DNA of 64,000 bases from positions 1 through 64,000 of the forward strand of contig NZ_NISY01000019.1 of assembly GCF_007595705.1 (NCBI RefSeq), in the 5' to 3' direction. The position numbers were made by a program, and so were the translations under genes. This document shows, one piece after another, positions 42,241-51,039 of this stretch. Each line of letters opens with the position of its first letter. Within the stretch, counting starts at the first letter, position 1. Origin of the DNA: Streptomyces sp. SAJ15. Lineage in GTDB: Bacteria > Actinomycetota > Actinomycetes > Streptomycetales > Streptomycetaceae. The notes under the pieces were generated by a model that worked only from the letters and a program-made list of their open reading frames with translations, was not told the origin of the DNA and searched no databases.

Positions 42241-43106
42241 CCGATCCATCCCGGCAGCGCTATGCACTGACCGAGGAAGAGAACCGACGAGTATTCGAGG
42301 AAGAGATCGCCCCGAAGCTCCATGGAGACTCGGGCAGTCCCCCGCGTGCTGTGATGCTGGGTGGTCAGTGCGGCGCCGGGAAGAGCAGCATGCGTAGAGC
42401 GCTAGAGCATGAGTTTGATCCGGCGAGGGCCGTAGTGCTCGGCTCCGACGCGCTGCGAGTGAAGCATCCGCGCTACTACGACCTGCTCCGCGACGACGAC
42501 CAGACCGCAAGCTTCTATACCGGTGTCGATGCGCGCCGTTGGGTCCACCGAGCGGTGGAGCACTGCATCACGAACCAGTACCACGTCATCGTTGATGGCA
42601 CCCTCTCTCGCACCACTGAATCCATGAACCGGATTGAGCAGTTCGCTGCGGCCGGGTACATGGTCGACATTGTGCTCCTCGCGGTTCCCTACTGCACAAG
42701 CATGCTCGGCAACCTCGAGCGGTACCACGTGCTTTGCGAGCTGGACACCGGAAGCGCGCGCATCTGCCGACGCGAAACACACGCGGCGAGTTACCAAGGA
42801 CTCCTTGACACTGCCAAAGCGATCGAGGAAGAGCCGAAGGGATGCTCGGGGGTCCGGGTCGTCCGGCGCGATGGCAGGGTCCTAAGCTCAAACAGCTGCA
42901 CGATCCTGGGAAGCTGGCGATACCCTTCGGCTTTGGCAAGCCAGATCATCGCCGAGCGGGAGCGGGTCTGGTCACCCGATGAATCCGTGCGATTCCTACA
43001 GTCGTATCACCGTGTGCGGGGCCAGATGATGGAGAAAGACAACAGCTGGCAGACCTGGTTCGACGACGTCTGGGCCTGGGCTCAGCCACTGCTGCCGCCT
43101 GTCTGA
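42237..43106 (+). CDS. Zeta-toxin family kinase
   Basis: The 289-residue product has a P-loop (MLGGQCGAGKSSMRRALEHE, K49), the VLGSDALRVKHPRYYDL substrate segment (D71 as likely base), VIVDGTLSRTTESMN, and a C-terminal arginine-containing region. These match zeta/PezT kinases, which phosphorylate UDP-N-acetylglucosamine and block wall synthesis. With the upstream gene it probably acts as a plasmid stability or phage-defence module. Confidence 0.85.
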   Translation: MTDPSRQRYALTEEENRRVFEEEIAPKLHGDSGSPPRAVMLGGQCGAGKSSMRRALEHEFDPARAVVLGSDALRVKHPRYYDLLRDDDQTASFYTGVDARRWVHRAVEHCITNQYHVIVDGTLSRTTESMNRIEQFAAAGYMVDIVLLAVPYCTSMLGNLERYHVLCELDTGSARICRRETHAASYQGLLDTAKAIEEEPKGCSGVRVVRRDGRVLSSNSCTILGSWRYPSALASQIIAERERVWSPDESVRFLQSYHRVRGQMMEKDNSWQTWFDDVWAWAQPLLPPV

Positions 43107-43178
43107 CCGAAGTGGCTTGGCAGACACCAGGGATGCCCGTGCTCGCCCCTTCCACACCGCCAATGCAAGGCTGGGGCC

Positions 43179-43199
43179 GACTATCACGTCGCGACAGTC
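43179..43199. repeat. Candidate ParB site 9, imperfect
   Basis: GACTATCACGTCGCGACAGT keeps the outer GACT/AGTC arms but has two changed positions in the right half. It lies shortly after the zeta gene. Confidence 0.4.
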
Positions 43200-43286
43200 C
43201 AGTTTGATCTTGCGTCCGCACGTGACGCCGCTGCACGAGGATCCCTTCACAGCGGGGGAGTAGCCGTCTACCCAGCAGCCGGCGGT

Positions 43287-43745
43287 CTAACCAGCTGGCC
43301 TTGTAACCCAGCCCGTCCCGTGTCTTGGCCACTCCCCACCAACGGTGCGAGGCCCGAGCACACCGCGAGGACGTAGCCCACGAGTCGCGCACAGGACCCG
43401 GCGCTGTCCGAGCCGTGGTTCTTCGCCGACCGCCGTTGTGTCCAGGAGGCCGGGGGTTTGGTGCAGTGCGGCGAGGGTCTGGCGGCAGGAGTAATGGGTG
43501 ACGATGTCCTCGCGGGGAGCGCCGGTGATGACGCACCCCACGGCGGGGGAGTAGATGTAGCACTCGGGCCGGTCGGCGAGGAGCCCGAACGCTTTGGACA
43601 CGACGCTGTTCTGCCGGTACGTCCGGCCGAACAGCGCCCGGTCGCCGCGGGTGTCCGGGTAGTACTTGACGTACCCCAGGAAGTGCGTGCCGGGAAAAGT
43701 CCTGACGCCGATGCCGGGGGTCGGCGTCAGGACCGGCGCCTGATC
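43287..43745 (-). pseudogene. Unknown protein fragment, opposite to the IS110 remnant
   Basis: The minus frame has RTFPGTHFLGYVKYYPDTRG, ALFGRTYRQNSVVSKAFGLL and RPECYIYSPAVGCVITGAPR, coherent protein of unrecognised type. Its start would lie in IS110-like sequence, so it is probably truncated by that insertion. Confidence 0.4.
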
Positions 43746-44072
43746 GAGGTCGGTGACGGCAGCACCTTTCCGACCGCCGGCCACCTTGCCGCATACGCGG
43801 GGCTCGCCCCGGCGACCCGGAGCTCGGGCTCCTCGGTTCGCGGCGAACAAACGTCCCGGAGAGGAAACAAGCAGCTCAAACGGGCCTTCTTCCTCTCCGC
43901 GTTCGCCGCTCTGGGCGACCCGGCATCGCGGGCCTACTACGACAAGAAGATCGCCCAGGGCAAGCACCACACCCGGGCCCTGCTCTGCCTAGCCAGACGC
44001 CGGGCAGACGTCCTCTACGCGATGCTCCGCGACGGAACCTTCTACGAACCCCATCCGGCTGCGACCAGGTGA
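43744..44072 (+). pseudogene. IS110-family transposase C-terminus
   Basis: The frame reads LIEVGDGSTFPTAGHLAAYA, GLAPATRSSGSSVRGEQTSR, RGNKQLKRAFFLSAFAALGD and AYYDKKIAQGKHHTRALLCL. This is the transposase_20 domain of IS110 elements, including the serine (SSGSSV) thought to be catalytic and the final YAMLRDGTFY motif. The DEDD N-terminal domain is absent. Confidence 0.8.
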
Positions 44073-44090
44073 GAAGTCCAGACCGCTCGA

Positions 44091-44324
44091 TCAGTCCTCC
44101 GGCCGAAGCCGCTGACGAGCGGCCTCAAGCCGCTGGTCATAGTCAGGCGCGAACGGCTCAGGAAGAGCCTTGTCCAGCGTTCCGGCGATCCGATGGATCG
44201 GCGCCCAGACCGCCGGGTCGTCCACAACGCGGCTGAGGTCTGTCATCTGGAGCTTCTCCAGCCAGTGCGACAGCACCAGAGCCTCGTCACTCGTGAGCTT
44301 GATCGTGACCTGGCTATCACTCAT
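44091..44324 (-). CDS. Small helical protein of unknown function
   Basis: ATG 44324 has GGAGG five bases upstream. The 77-residue product (SDSQVTIKLTSDEALVLSHW, LEKLQMTDLSRVVDDPAVWA) is acidic and helical and ends in a basic helix. Such short proteins are widespread in streptomycetes; function unknown. Confidence 0.6.
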   Translation of the reverse strand: MSDSQVTIKLTSDEALVLSHWLEKLQMTDLSRVVDDPAVWAPIHRIAGTLDKALPEPFAPDYDQRLEAARQRLRPED

Positions 44325-44401
44325 GCACACCTCCACGGCTCGGCCCGCCTTGACCGCACGAACTTACTGACCTTGGACCTTGACCAAACACATAGAGGCA
44401 C

Positions 44402-44651
44402 CCCCCGAGCACACGAACTCCGCTGATACCAGCGCCCGTCCGGCCGGGGCGAGGTGCGGTTCACCATGATGCATGGCAATCGACGGGGTGGATGTGCGGT
44501 CAAGTCGACCTCCCCCACCATCGGCAACATCAATCGAGACAAGGCCGCAGGAGCAACCGGCCTCGAAGCCGGGTTCATTCCGGGTGTCGCTAGGGAACGA
44601 GCATCCGTGCCAGAGGCGTGAGGTGTTGAGGCCCTACGGCACGTCTACGTT
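44402..44651 (+). repeat. Dispersed direct repeat, copy 2
   Basis: It corresponds to 33515-33775 in the same orientation, with shared blocks such as GGTGCGGTTCACCA and CATTCCGGGTGTCGC. Copy 2 is slightly shorter near its start. The 3' end runs into the gene ending at 44634. Confidence 0.8.
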
Positions 44652-45080
44652 GCAGGACGACGTCAAGCGAAGGTCCGGGAGGTTGGCGTCTCCGGCTCGT
44701 GCGGCAGCCACCGCCTCCAGCAGGGGCCAGCCGTCGACCTCCACCGCCCGCCGCACCCCTGGCTGCCACCCGCGGGCCGACGCCGCATCGAGCAGGGCCC
44801 GGACGGCGCCCGGCTCATGCAAGTTCAGGGAGCCGCCCCGGACGAACCCCACGTCCCCGGAGCCCAGGGGGAACCCGCCTGGGACATAACGGCCCGGGCC
44901 CTCGACGAAGACGATGCGCAGCGGGCCGCTGGTCCCGGCCGGCTGCGGGTACAGCGTGAGGGTCTCGCGGCAGTCCGCCGCCCGGGCGCTGTCCTGCATT
45001 CGGTGGCTGTGATGGAGCGTCCACAGGTACGCGCGCCCGGCGGCGACCAGGCGGCGGGGCTTCTTCGGATGGCGGGGCAC
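44634..45080 (-). CDS. Small basic protein of unknown function
   Basis: GTG 45080 gives 148 residues: a basic start (PRHPKKPRRLVAAGRAYLWT), RETLTLYPQPAGTSGPLRIV, VFVEGPGRYVPGGFPLGSGD and a C-terminal helical part (AVRALLDAASARGWQPGVRR). Soluble. Its last codons lie in the repeat copy. Similar small proteins occur in streptomycetes; no function known to me. Confidence 0.55.
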   Translation of the reverse strand: MPRHPKKPRRLVAAGRAYLWTLHHSHRMQDSARAADCRETLTLYPQPAGTSGPLRIVFVEGPGRYVPGGFPLGSGDVGFVRGGSLNLHEPGAVRALLDAASARGWQPGVRRAVEVDGWPLLEAVAAARAGDANLPDLRLTSSCNVDVP

Positions 45081-45246
45081 GCAGCCGAGGGTACGCGGCC
45101 TGATCCACAAGACACCCGCCAGCGCTGATCAAACGTTGAGGAGACGAACACAGCGGTCGTCGACGTTCGGTGAGACCGGTCAAAGTCCGATCAGACAGGG
45201 CACGCATTGCCAGCCGGCAGATCGCCGTCACGATCCGCCAGCGAAT

Positions 45247-45261
45247 AATCACGCCGTGATA
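45247..45261. repeat. Candidate ParB site 10
   Basis: AATCACGCCGTGATA differs from the consensus only at the first base. It lies in the gap before the Lon-WD40 operon end and is the outermost copy found. Confidence 0.55.
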
Positions 45262-45373
45262 GCTCCAGCGTCGGCCTGCACCACTGCATGTAGGTCTTGC
45301 CGTGCGAGGTCCCAGTCTTTGATCTTGGCGGTCCATGCCGGTCCGGACAGGAACCCCGCCGCAGAGGGGCGGT

Positions 45374-46419
45374 TCAGCGGGGCGGTGTGAAGCGGCGGAC
45401 CGTGTTGGTTTCGCGGTCCGCCAGCCAGAAGCTGCCGTCCGGGGCGGGCACGATGCCGGTCAGTTCCTTCGCGCCCCGCACGGGCCAGAGGGTGATCCCG
45501 CCCTTCGTGGTGATGCGCCCGACGCGGCGGTCCGTCGTGAACCAAAGGGCCTTGTCGGGCCCGAGGATGATGTCGTTCGGGTACTTGGAGGCGCGTACCG
45601 GGAAGTGGGAGAGGTCGCCGTCGGTGTCGATGCGTCCGATGCTGCGCCGATCGGTGAACCACAGCGACTCGTCGGGCCCGGCGACGATGTTGTTCGGGGC
45701 CGAGCCCTTGGGCAGCGGCCACTTCTTGTAGTCCCCATCGGCGGTGAGCCGTCCGATGCCCTCGCGCTGCTCCGCGTCGAACTCGAGCTGCTGGGAGAAC
45801 CACACCGCACCGTCCGGCCCCAGGGTCATACCACCCGCCCCGACGTCGAACTGGCTCTTCAGCCGCGTGATGCGGACCAGCCCCCGCTTCGTGTCGGCGC
45901 GGCTGAAGACCTTCGAGCCGCGCTCGGAGTGCTCGAACCAGATGGTGTCGTCGGGGCCGAGGGTCAGGGCGTCGGGGAAGCCGGGACCGTTGTCGTCGGC
46001 ACCGGGGCCATTGCCGGGGGCGTCGCCACTGTCGCTCCACCAGGTGTACTTGCCGGACGGGTCGAGGCGTCCGATCTGGTCACCGGCGGTGTACCAGATC
46101 CCGCCGTCTGGGGACACTTGGAGGTCGGCCGGGTAGGGCGGGTAGCCGGCGCCGCGGGGCAGGGGGTGCTGGGTGACTTTTCCCGACGGGGCGATCTCCG
46201 CGATCGCGGCGAGCTCCGACTCGGCGACCCACAGCGTCCCGTCGTCGGTCAGGATCATGTCGCCGGGGGAGGCGTGGCTCGGCAGGCGGATCACGATAGG
46301 GACAGAGGGGGAGGGAGTGGGGCCGCCGGCGTCCGTGTGGCCGCCGGAATCCCGCCCGCAGCCGGCTGCCGTGAGCGCCACCGCCAGCGCGAGCGCCGCC
46401 GCGATCCCCCGCGCCTCAC
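45374..46419 (-). CDS. Beta-propeller lipoprotein, streptogramin-lyase-like, start broken by a G-run
   Basis: The protein has a lipoprotein signal (AAALALAVALTAAGCG, lipobox LTAAGC). After it come six or more propeller blades of the Vgb/NHL type, each with a GPDG..W or LGPDDTIWF-like motif (LTDDGTLWVAESELAAIAEI, GPDGAVWFSQQ, AGPDESLWFTDRRSIGRID). In frame there is no start codon near the signal. GTG 46419, which overlaps the upstream stop (GTGA), would reach it if the five-C run at 46406-46410 had one more base. It is the last gene of the operon and is expected outside the membrane; the catalytic residues of true virginiamycin B lyase are not asserted. Confidence 0.7.
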
Positions 46420-49400
46420 TCCCCGCAGCGCAGCGACAGCGGCACCTCCGTGCCCATGTGCTGCTCCCAGTCGTCCGGCCGGAGTTCCCTGCCGACCGAC
46501 GAGCAGACGGTGCGGATCCAGACACGCGGATCAATCCTCCATTCGATGAGTTGCCCCATGTCGTCCGTGGCAGGGCCGTCGGGTTCGGGGTCATCGGTCT
46601 CCGAGTAGTCGGCCTCTGTCGCGGTGACGAGCTTTGTGCCGTCCGCCGTGAGGGCAAGGCCTGTCGACTCCGCCTTGTTGCCCTCGGGCAGCAGGAGCGT
46701 CCCGAGGGTGCTCTCCGAGTCCAGGTCGAGGAGGCGGACGGTGTGATCCTCGGACGTCGTCCCAGCGGCGAGGCCACCGCCGGTGACCGGGCCGACCGCG
46801 GGGTCATCCACACCCTCGACGCTGCCGAGGCGTCGGCTGCCGGACGCGGACCACAGCTCCAGGGCGCCGCTGGTGCGTTGGATGAGCAGGCGGTCGCCGG
46901 CATAGGTAAGGCCCCGGACGTCGGCCGCGCGGATCGTGCGGCTACGGCCGGACTCGGTGCTGATGACATGGATTCGGGCGCTGCCGCTCTCGCCGAGCGC
47001 CTGCTCGTCTAGCACCGCGGCGTGCGCGGCCCGCGCGTCCAGCGCCACGTAGCTTCTGCTCAGGACGGCGCCGGGGGCGGCCGTCGGTGCCATGGATCTC
47101 GGGCCCGGCAACTCGCGCAGCACCTTGCCGGACTCTGCGTCTCTGAAGCGGACCGTGCCGGAGGCGTGCACCTCGGCCACCTTCCGGCCGCCGGGCAAGA
47201 AACGCAGCAGAGTGGGCGGGTCGGAGAGCCGGAGCGGGTTCGGTACGGCGGGCCAGGAGCCGACGGGTCGCCACACCCGTCCCCGGGCGAGGATCTGCGC
47301 GCTGCCGTCCGGCGCCACCACGATCAGACGGTCGCTGTCGGGCCGCCACAGCAGCTCCGCGAATCCGGGGAGCTTCACCACGCGGGGAAGCTGCCGCTGT
47401 TCCGTGGCGGGAACGCCGAGTCTCAGGGTGGACAGCCGGGTTCCTTCACTATCAAGGACCGCCACGTCGCGCCCGTCCGGCGACACGGACACGCGCGGCG
47501 CCTCACAGCCCAGGCAGGAGCCCGGGATCGCGACTTCGGAGGCTCGGGCGATACGGGAGCGCTGCTCCAGGTCCCACAGGCTGAGGATGTCGAGGGACGC
47601 CGAGACGAGCCGGCTGCCGCCGGAGCCGACGAAGGCGAGGGCGTCCCGGGCGACCGGCCCTGCACCGGGGAGGACAAGTGGCCCGGACGCCTTCCCGCGC
47701 GGCGCGTGCGTCCGGCTCACGCGGAGGGTGGAGCCGATCGCTGTGGCCACGTGGGTACCGCCGCGGCTGACGGCCAGGGCCGCCGGAACGCCCGGTTCGG
47801 TCGTCGCTTCCAACCCCGGCTTGTCGAATTCAGGCTCTCCCTCGGACGGCCACACCGGCAGCGGGGAGCCTTTGTTGCTGTAGGTGAAGTGGCTGCCGTC
47901 CGGGGCGAGCGCGGCTGCCGAGTTGTGAACGCCGAACCCGACCGTGCTGCCGGCGGTGCGGGTGAGCCGCTTCATGGAGATCCGGTTCCATGTGCCGTAG
48001 GCGTACTCGATGGCCACCAGCTCCGTATCCCCGTCGAAGGCGAGGGCGGACGGGTCCGACGTCATGTCGTCGAGCTCCAGGCGACTCGTCCGCCCCGAGT
48101 CCCGGTCAAGCACCGAGAGCGTGCTCGGGACGTCGTACTCCGAGGTCGTCGTGGTGACCACGACAAAGCGTCCCGACGGAGAAACCGCGAGCGCCGTGGG
48201 CCGCTGCCCGCTCGGCAGTCGGGGCGCGGTGGAGATCTCCCCGTACGCCCACACCTTGACCGTGCGGCCGTCGGTCGCCGCGACGATTCCACCGCCAGCA
48301 TTAGACGCGACCGTCTCCACCGGGCCGGTGAGGCGGCCCAGTCGCTCGTGGTGGCCGGCAAACCGCCCACCGGCGAGCGCCCACAGCTCCACGTCGCCGC
48401 CCCGGGTCCCGGCGAAGGCGCGCTTCCCGTCCCCCGAGGCCGCCACCGCGGAGACCGTCCCGGTGGCCCGCACACTTCCGGCCAGGTGAGGACTCGCGGT
48501 GACCGCTCGGAACAGGGCCCGGCGGGTCAGCGGATCGGCGTGCTGCCGGTACGCGCGCTCCGCGAACAGCCCGGCAAGCCCGACGTCGCTCTGCAGCAGG
48601 TCCTCCGACACAACGGCCAGCCGGTGAGCGTTGGCCAACTGGGCCTTGGCCGCAGACTCCCGGTGCTCCACCACCACCCCGGACGTCACTGCCGCAGCGA
48701 CCAGCGCCAGCGCGGTGAGCAGGCGCGCGGTGCGGAAGCGTCGGGCGTAGCGGTCGGCCTGCCGGAGCGTCTCGGCGAACTTCACGTCCGCGGGCTCGGG
48801 CGCGTGGGCGGCGCCGGGCCGGTTCGCGGCGGGGGCGACCAGGCGCAGCCCTTTGCGGCGTGCAGCCAGGAGCTTGCTCTCCATGCCGCTGACGCCGGTG
48901 AGCCGCTCACCGTTGCCCAGCGCCCCTGTCACCGCGGTGCGCGGGCGCAGGCCGTAGAAGACACCGCGCAGCCAGGCCACGCTGGGACGTCGTGTACGAG
49001 GATGCCTCACAAGTTCCCGCAGGCCCAGGGCGAAGGCGGCGCCGAGGGAGGGGCCCTCGATCCGCGCAGGAGGGGCCGGGCGATCCGTGAAGATGAGACG
49101 CCACAGCACACAGCGCGAGCCTCGGCCGGGCCCGGCCACGGCCCACGCCCGGCCGAGGGCGGTGGCGAACTGGCCGTCGGAGCTGCGCAGGCCGGTCATG
49201 GTGCGGGGATCGGGGTACAGGCCCGGGGGCCCTGCGGGGAACTCGCGGAGCTCCAAAACGCCGGTGGCGCCGGGTTCCTCGTCGTCGTGGTGGTCCGTCT
49301 CTCCGAACACCACCGGCACCTGTACCAGCGGCCGTCTGCGCGGCTCGCAGCCTGCCATCAGCAGCGCAGCGGCTATCAGAGTACCGTTCGGTGCGGGAGA

Positions 49401-49892
49401 CCGCTCAACCTCGTCGCCGGGCAGGTGCGGGATGCGCTCCAGGACGGCATTCAGCCGCGCGGCGGCGTCTGCCGGGAGGCCGTCGAGGCCCCGGCCGGAC
49501 GGCTGCGCGGGACCGGGCGCAGCGTTAACGGACAGCAGACCGCTGCCCGCCCACGTGCTCCGTACGCGTGCCAGCGCTTCGTCGTGCTCCGCTGCCCGGC
49601 CCGCCGGTGCGCTCAGGGCGCGGGCCAGCAGGTAGGCGTGGAGGGCAGGCGGCATCATGTCGGACGGGCGGTCCGGGGCTGTCTCGTCTATCCAGGCGGC
49701 CAGCTCCCCGGCACGTCCGGAGCGCAGCCAGGAGGGGTCCGCGCGCACAGCCTCGCTGCAGCACTTCCACCACAACTGCCGCTCGCCGAGCAGCTCGTGC
49801 ACCGCGCCCTGAGGGCTTGTGTCCCGGAGGACGGCGTCGAGCGCGGCACGCTGGCGCCCGGCGGGACCGGACGCCGCCTCCTTGGGCGTCAT
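46416..49892 (-). CDS. Lon-like peptidase domain - transmembrane - WD40 propeller protein
   Basis: The 1158-residue product has a helical N-terminal part (1-180), then a domain like the Lon protease (S16) fold: IEGPSLGAAFALGLRELVRH (S282 at the GPSxG position), RTAVTGALGNGERLTGVSGM and ESKLLAARRKGL (K340), then VAPAAN. In Lon the serine of GPSAG and the lysine of GG..EK are the catalytic dyad. A membrane helix (about 391-408), a helical stalk (NAHRLAVVSEDLLQSDVGLA) and a WD40-type propeller to about 1120 follow. ATG 49892 overlaps the preceding stop. The propeller probably senses or scaffolds, and the Lon-like domain is probably the effector. No ATPase domain is present. Confidence 0.75.
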   Translation of the reverse strand: MTPKEAASGPAGRQRAALDAVLRDTSPQGAVHELLGERQLWWKCCSEAVRADPSWLRSGRAGELAAWIDETAPDRPSDMMPPALHAYLLARALSAPAGRAAEHDEALARVRSTWAGSGLLSVNAAPGPAQPSGRGLDGLPADAAARLNAVLERIPHLPGDEVERSPAPNGTLIAAALLMAGCEPRRRPLVQVPVVFGETDHHDDEEPGATGVLELREFPAGPPGLYPDPRTMTGLRSSDGQFATALGRAWAVAGPGRGSRCVLWRLIFTDRPAPPARIEGPSLGAAFALGLRELVRHPRTRRPSVAWLRGVFYGLRPRTAVTGALGNGERLTGVSGMESKLLAARRKGLRLVAPAANRPGAAHAPEPADVKFAETLRQADRYARRFRTARLLTALALVAAAVTSGVVVEHRESAAKAQLANAHRLAVVSEDLLQSDVGLAGLFAERAYRQHADPLTRRALFRAVTASPHLAGSVRATGTVSAVAASGDGKRAFAGTRGGDVELWALAGGRFAGHHERLGRLTGPVETVASNAGGGIVAATDGRTVKVWAYGEISTAPRLPSGQRPTALAVSPSGRFVVVTTTTSEYDVPSTLSVLDRDSGRTSRLELDDMTSDPSALAFDGDTELVAIEYAYGTWNRISMKRLTRTAGSTVGFGVHNSAAALAPDGSHFTYSNKGSPLPVWPSEGEPEFDKPGLEATTEPGVPAALAVSRGGTHVATAIGSTLRVSRTHAPRGKASGPLVLPGAGPVARDALAFVGSGGSRLVSASLDILSLWDLEQRSRIARASEVAIPGSCLGCEAPRVSVSPDGRDVAVLDSEGTRLSTLRLGVPATEQRQLPRVVKLPGFAELLWRPDSDRLIVVAPDGSAQILARGRVWRPVGSWPAVPNPLRLSDPPTLLRFLPGGRKVAEVHASGTVRFRDAESGKVLRELPGPRSMAPTAAPGAVLSRSYVALDARAAHAAVLDEQALGESGSARIHVISTESGRSRTIRAADVRGLTYAGDRLLIQRTSGALELWSASGSRRLGSVEGVDDPAVGPVTGGGLAAGTTSEDHTVRLLDLDSESTLGTLLLPEGNKAESTGLALTADGTKLVTATEADYSETDDPEPDGPATDDMGQLIEWRIDPRVWIRTVCSSVGRELRPDDWEQHMGTEVPLSLRCGE

Positions 49893-50599
49893 CGCAGCGC
49901 ACCGTCGATGACGTCGCGTACCCCGTCACTGACGAATTCCCTTACGCGGCGCCAGGCGTCTCGGGTCGTCTCGTTAAGCGCCGCGCCGACGGAGTCCACC
50001 ACGGTGGCCGGGGCCCAGTCGGCGTCCGCAGGCACAGGTGACGGGCCGGTGGCGGCCCACGTCGCACCCGGTCCGAAGCCGCGGAGGCGGACGTACGAGG
50101 CCGCAGGCCCGAACCGGCCAGACACCACGGGCACGAGGAGAACGCGCTTGTGCCCGTCGGGCCGCGCATAGGTGACCGTGGCCAGCAGCGGCCGGTCCTC
50201 GTCGTAGGCACCGCGCATCATCAGCTCAAGGCTGTACTCGGACGCGTTACCCGCGGGGTGGCGCAGCAGGAAAGCCGCCCGACCGTCGGGGGAGGCGGCT
50301 TCCAGGACCACCGTGTCGCTCCCGGAGGCGGTCAGCGCGCCGGCTGTGGGAAGCGGCGGCAGCGGGAACCAGCCCGGCGCGACGGGGCGGGCCTGCAGTC
50401 GGTGCGCGGGCGCCTGTTGGGGGGCGGAGGCGGGAACGTGGACGGGACGCGGGGGGAGGATGACGCCGGTGAACGATGCCCAGGCGCGCTGCCACAGAGC
50501 GTATCCGGCGCGTCCGCGTTCCGCTGCCCGCGGGGGGCTGGTGCGACGTCCGCCGGTGAATGACGCCCAGGAGCGCCGGGCGATCGATCCGCGGCTCAC
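49889..50599 (-). CDS. Uncharacterised partner of the Lon-WD40 protein
   Basis: GTG 50599 overlaps the previous stop (GTGA), and the stop overlaps the next ATG (ATGA), so it is coupled on both sides. The 236-residue product has a basic N-terminus with two WASFTG boxes (SWASFTGGRR and AWASFTGVIL, about 16 residues apart) and a proline-rich linker. A beta domain (VVLEAASPDGRAAFLLRHPA, YSLELMMRGAYDEDRPLLAT, KRVLLVPVVSGRFGP) and a C-terminal helix (TRDAWRRVREFVSDGVRDVI) follow. No family is recognised; a regulatory or substrate role is inferred from context. Confidence 0.6.
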   Translation of the reverse strand: MSRGSIARRSWASFTGGRRTSPPRAAERGRAGYALWQRAWASFTGVILPPRPVHVPASAPQQAPAHRLQARPVAPGWFPLPPLPTAGALTASGSDTVVLEAASPDGRAAFLLRHPAGNASEYSLELMMRGAYDEDRPLLATVTYARPDGHKRVLLVPVVSGRFGPAASYVRLRGFGPGATWAATGPSPVPADADWAPATVVDSVGAALNETTRDAWRRVREFVSDGVRDVIDGALR

Positions 50600-51039
50600 G
50601 GGGCGGTCTCCCCTCGAGCCGTGTCGAGTCCCGGTGGCTCGGTCTGCGTCGGAACAGTGGGAGGGGCCGGTGTGGTGGGGGCGGCGGGAGCGGTGCCGGG
50701 CGCAGCCCCTGCCAGGAGCGCATCGGCGACGGTGGTGGAGCTCCCCATCTGGGCGAGCACGGCAGGTGCCGAAGCCCCCACCGCGACGGCCGCGAACACC
50801 CCTGCCAGCTCCCCATGGAGTAGCCAGCCAGCCGCGCCGCCCAGCACGATACGGAAGAGCGCGGCGAGCGAATCCGCGGGCGGATCGATGTACGTGCCGA
50901 GGTGCGGCAACGCCTCGGCGGCCATCTTCGCCGTATGCCGCGCCTGCTGCCACGCATGCAGTCGCCCGAAAGTGACAACGGCCTCGACGACTAGTCCGCC
51001 GCCGGCGCCGTACAGTGCGCCCTCGGTCCACGAAAGCAT
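50596..51039 (-). CDS. Small membrane protein, first gene of the Lon-WD40 operon
   Basis: The 147-residue product starts at ATG 51039. It has hydrophobic segments at GALYGAGGGLVVEAVVTFG and ALFRIVLGGAAGWLLHGELA followed by GVFAAVAVGASAPAVLA, and an alanine, proline and threonine-rich C-terminal tail that probably faces the opposite side. It may anchor or gate the complex. The 274-base gap to the divergent gene at 51314 holds the promoters. Confidence 0.6.
   Translation of the reverse strand: MLSWTEGALYGAGGGLVVEAVVTFGRLHAWQQARHTAKMAAEALPHLGTYIDPPADSLAALFRIVLGGAAGWLLHGELAGVFAAVAVGASAPAVLAQMGSSTTVADALLAGAAPGTAPAAPTTPAPPTVPTQTEPPGLDTARGETAP

Noticed and set aside
30805..45261. CRISPR-like interpretation of the repeated palindrome
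   Set aside because: Copies are widely and irregularly spaced, lie inside and between genes, and no cas genes are present.
45374..46419. True virginiamycin B lyase (streptogramin resistance)
   Set aside because: The propeller resembles Vgb, but it is a lipoprotein in a signalling-like operon and I could not place the catalytic histidine and glutamate, so resistance is not claimed.
47022..50171. Open frame of about 1050 codons on the plus strand opposite the Lon-WD40 gene
   Set aside because: It is composition-driven openness antisense to a gene with clear domains; the translation is rich in R, G, A and P with no recognisable motif.
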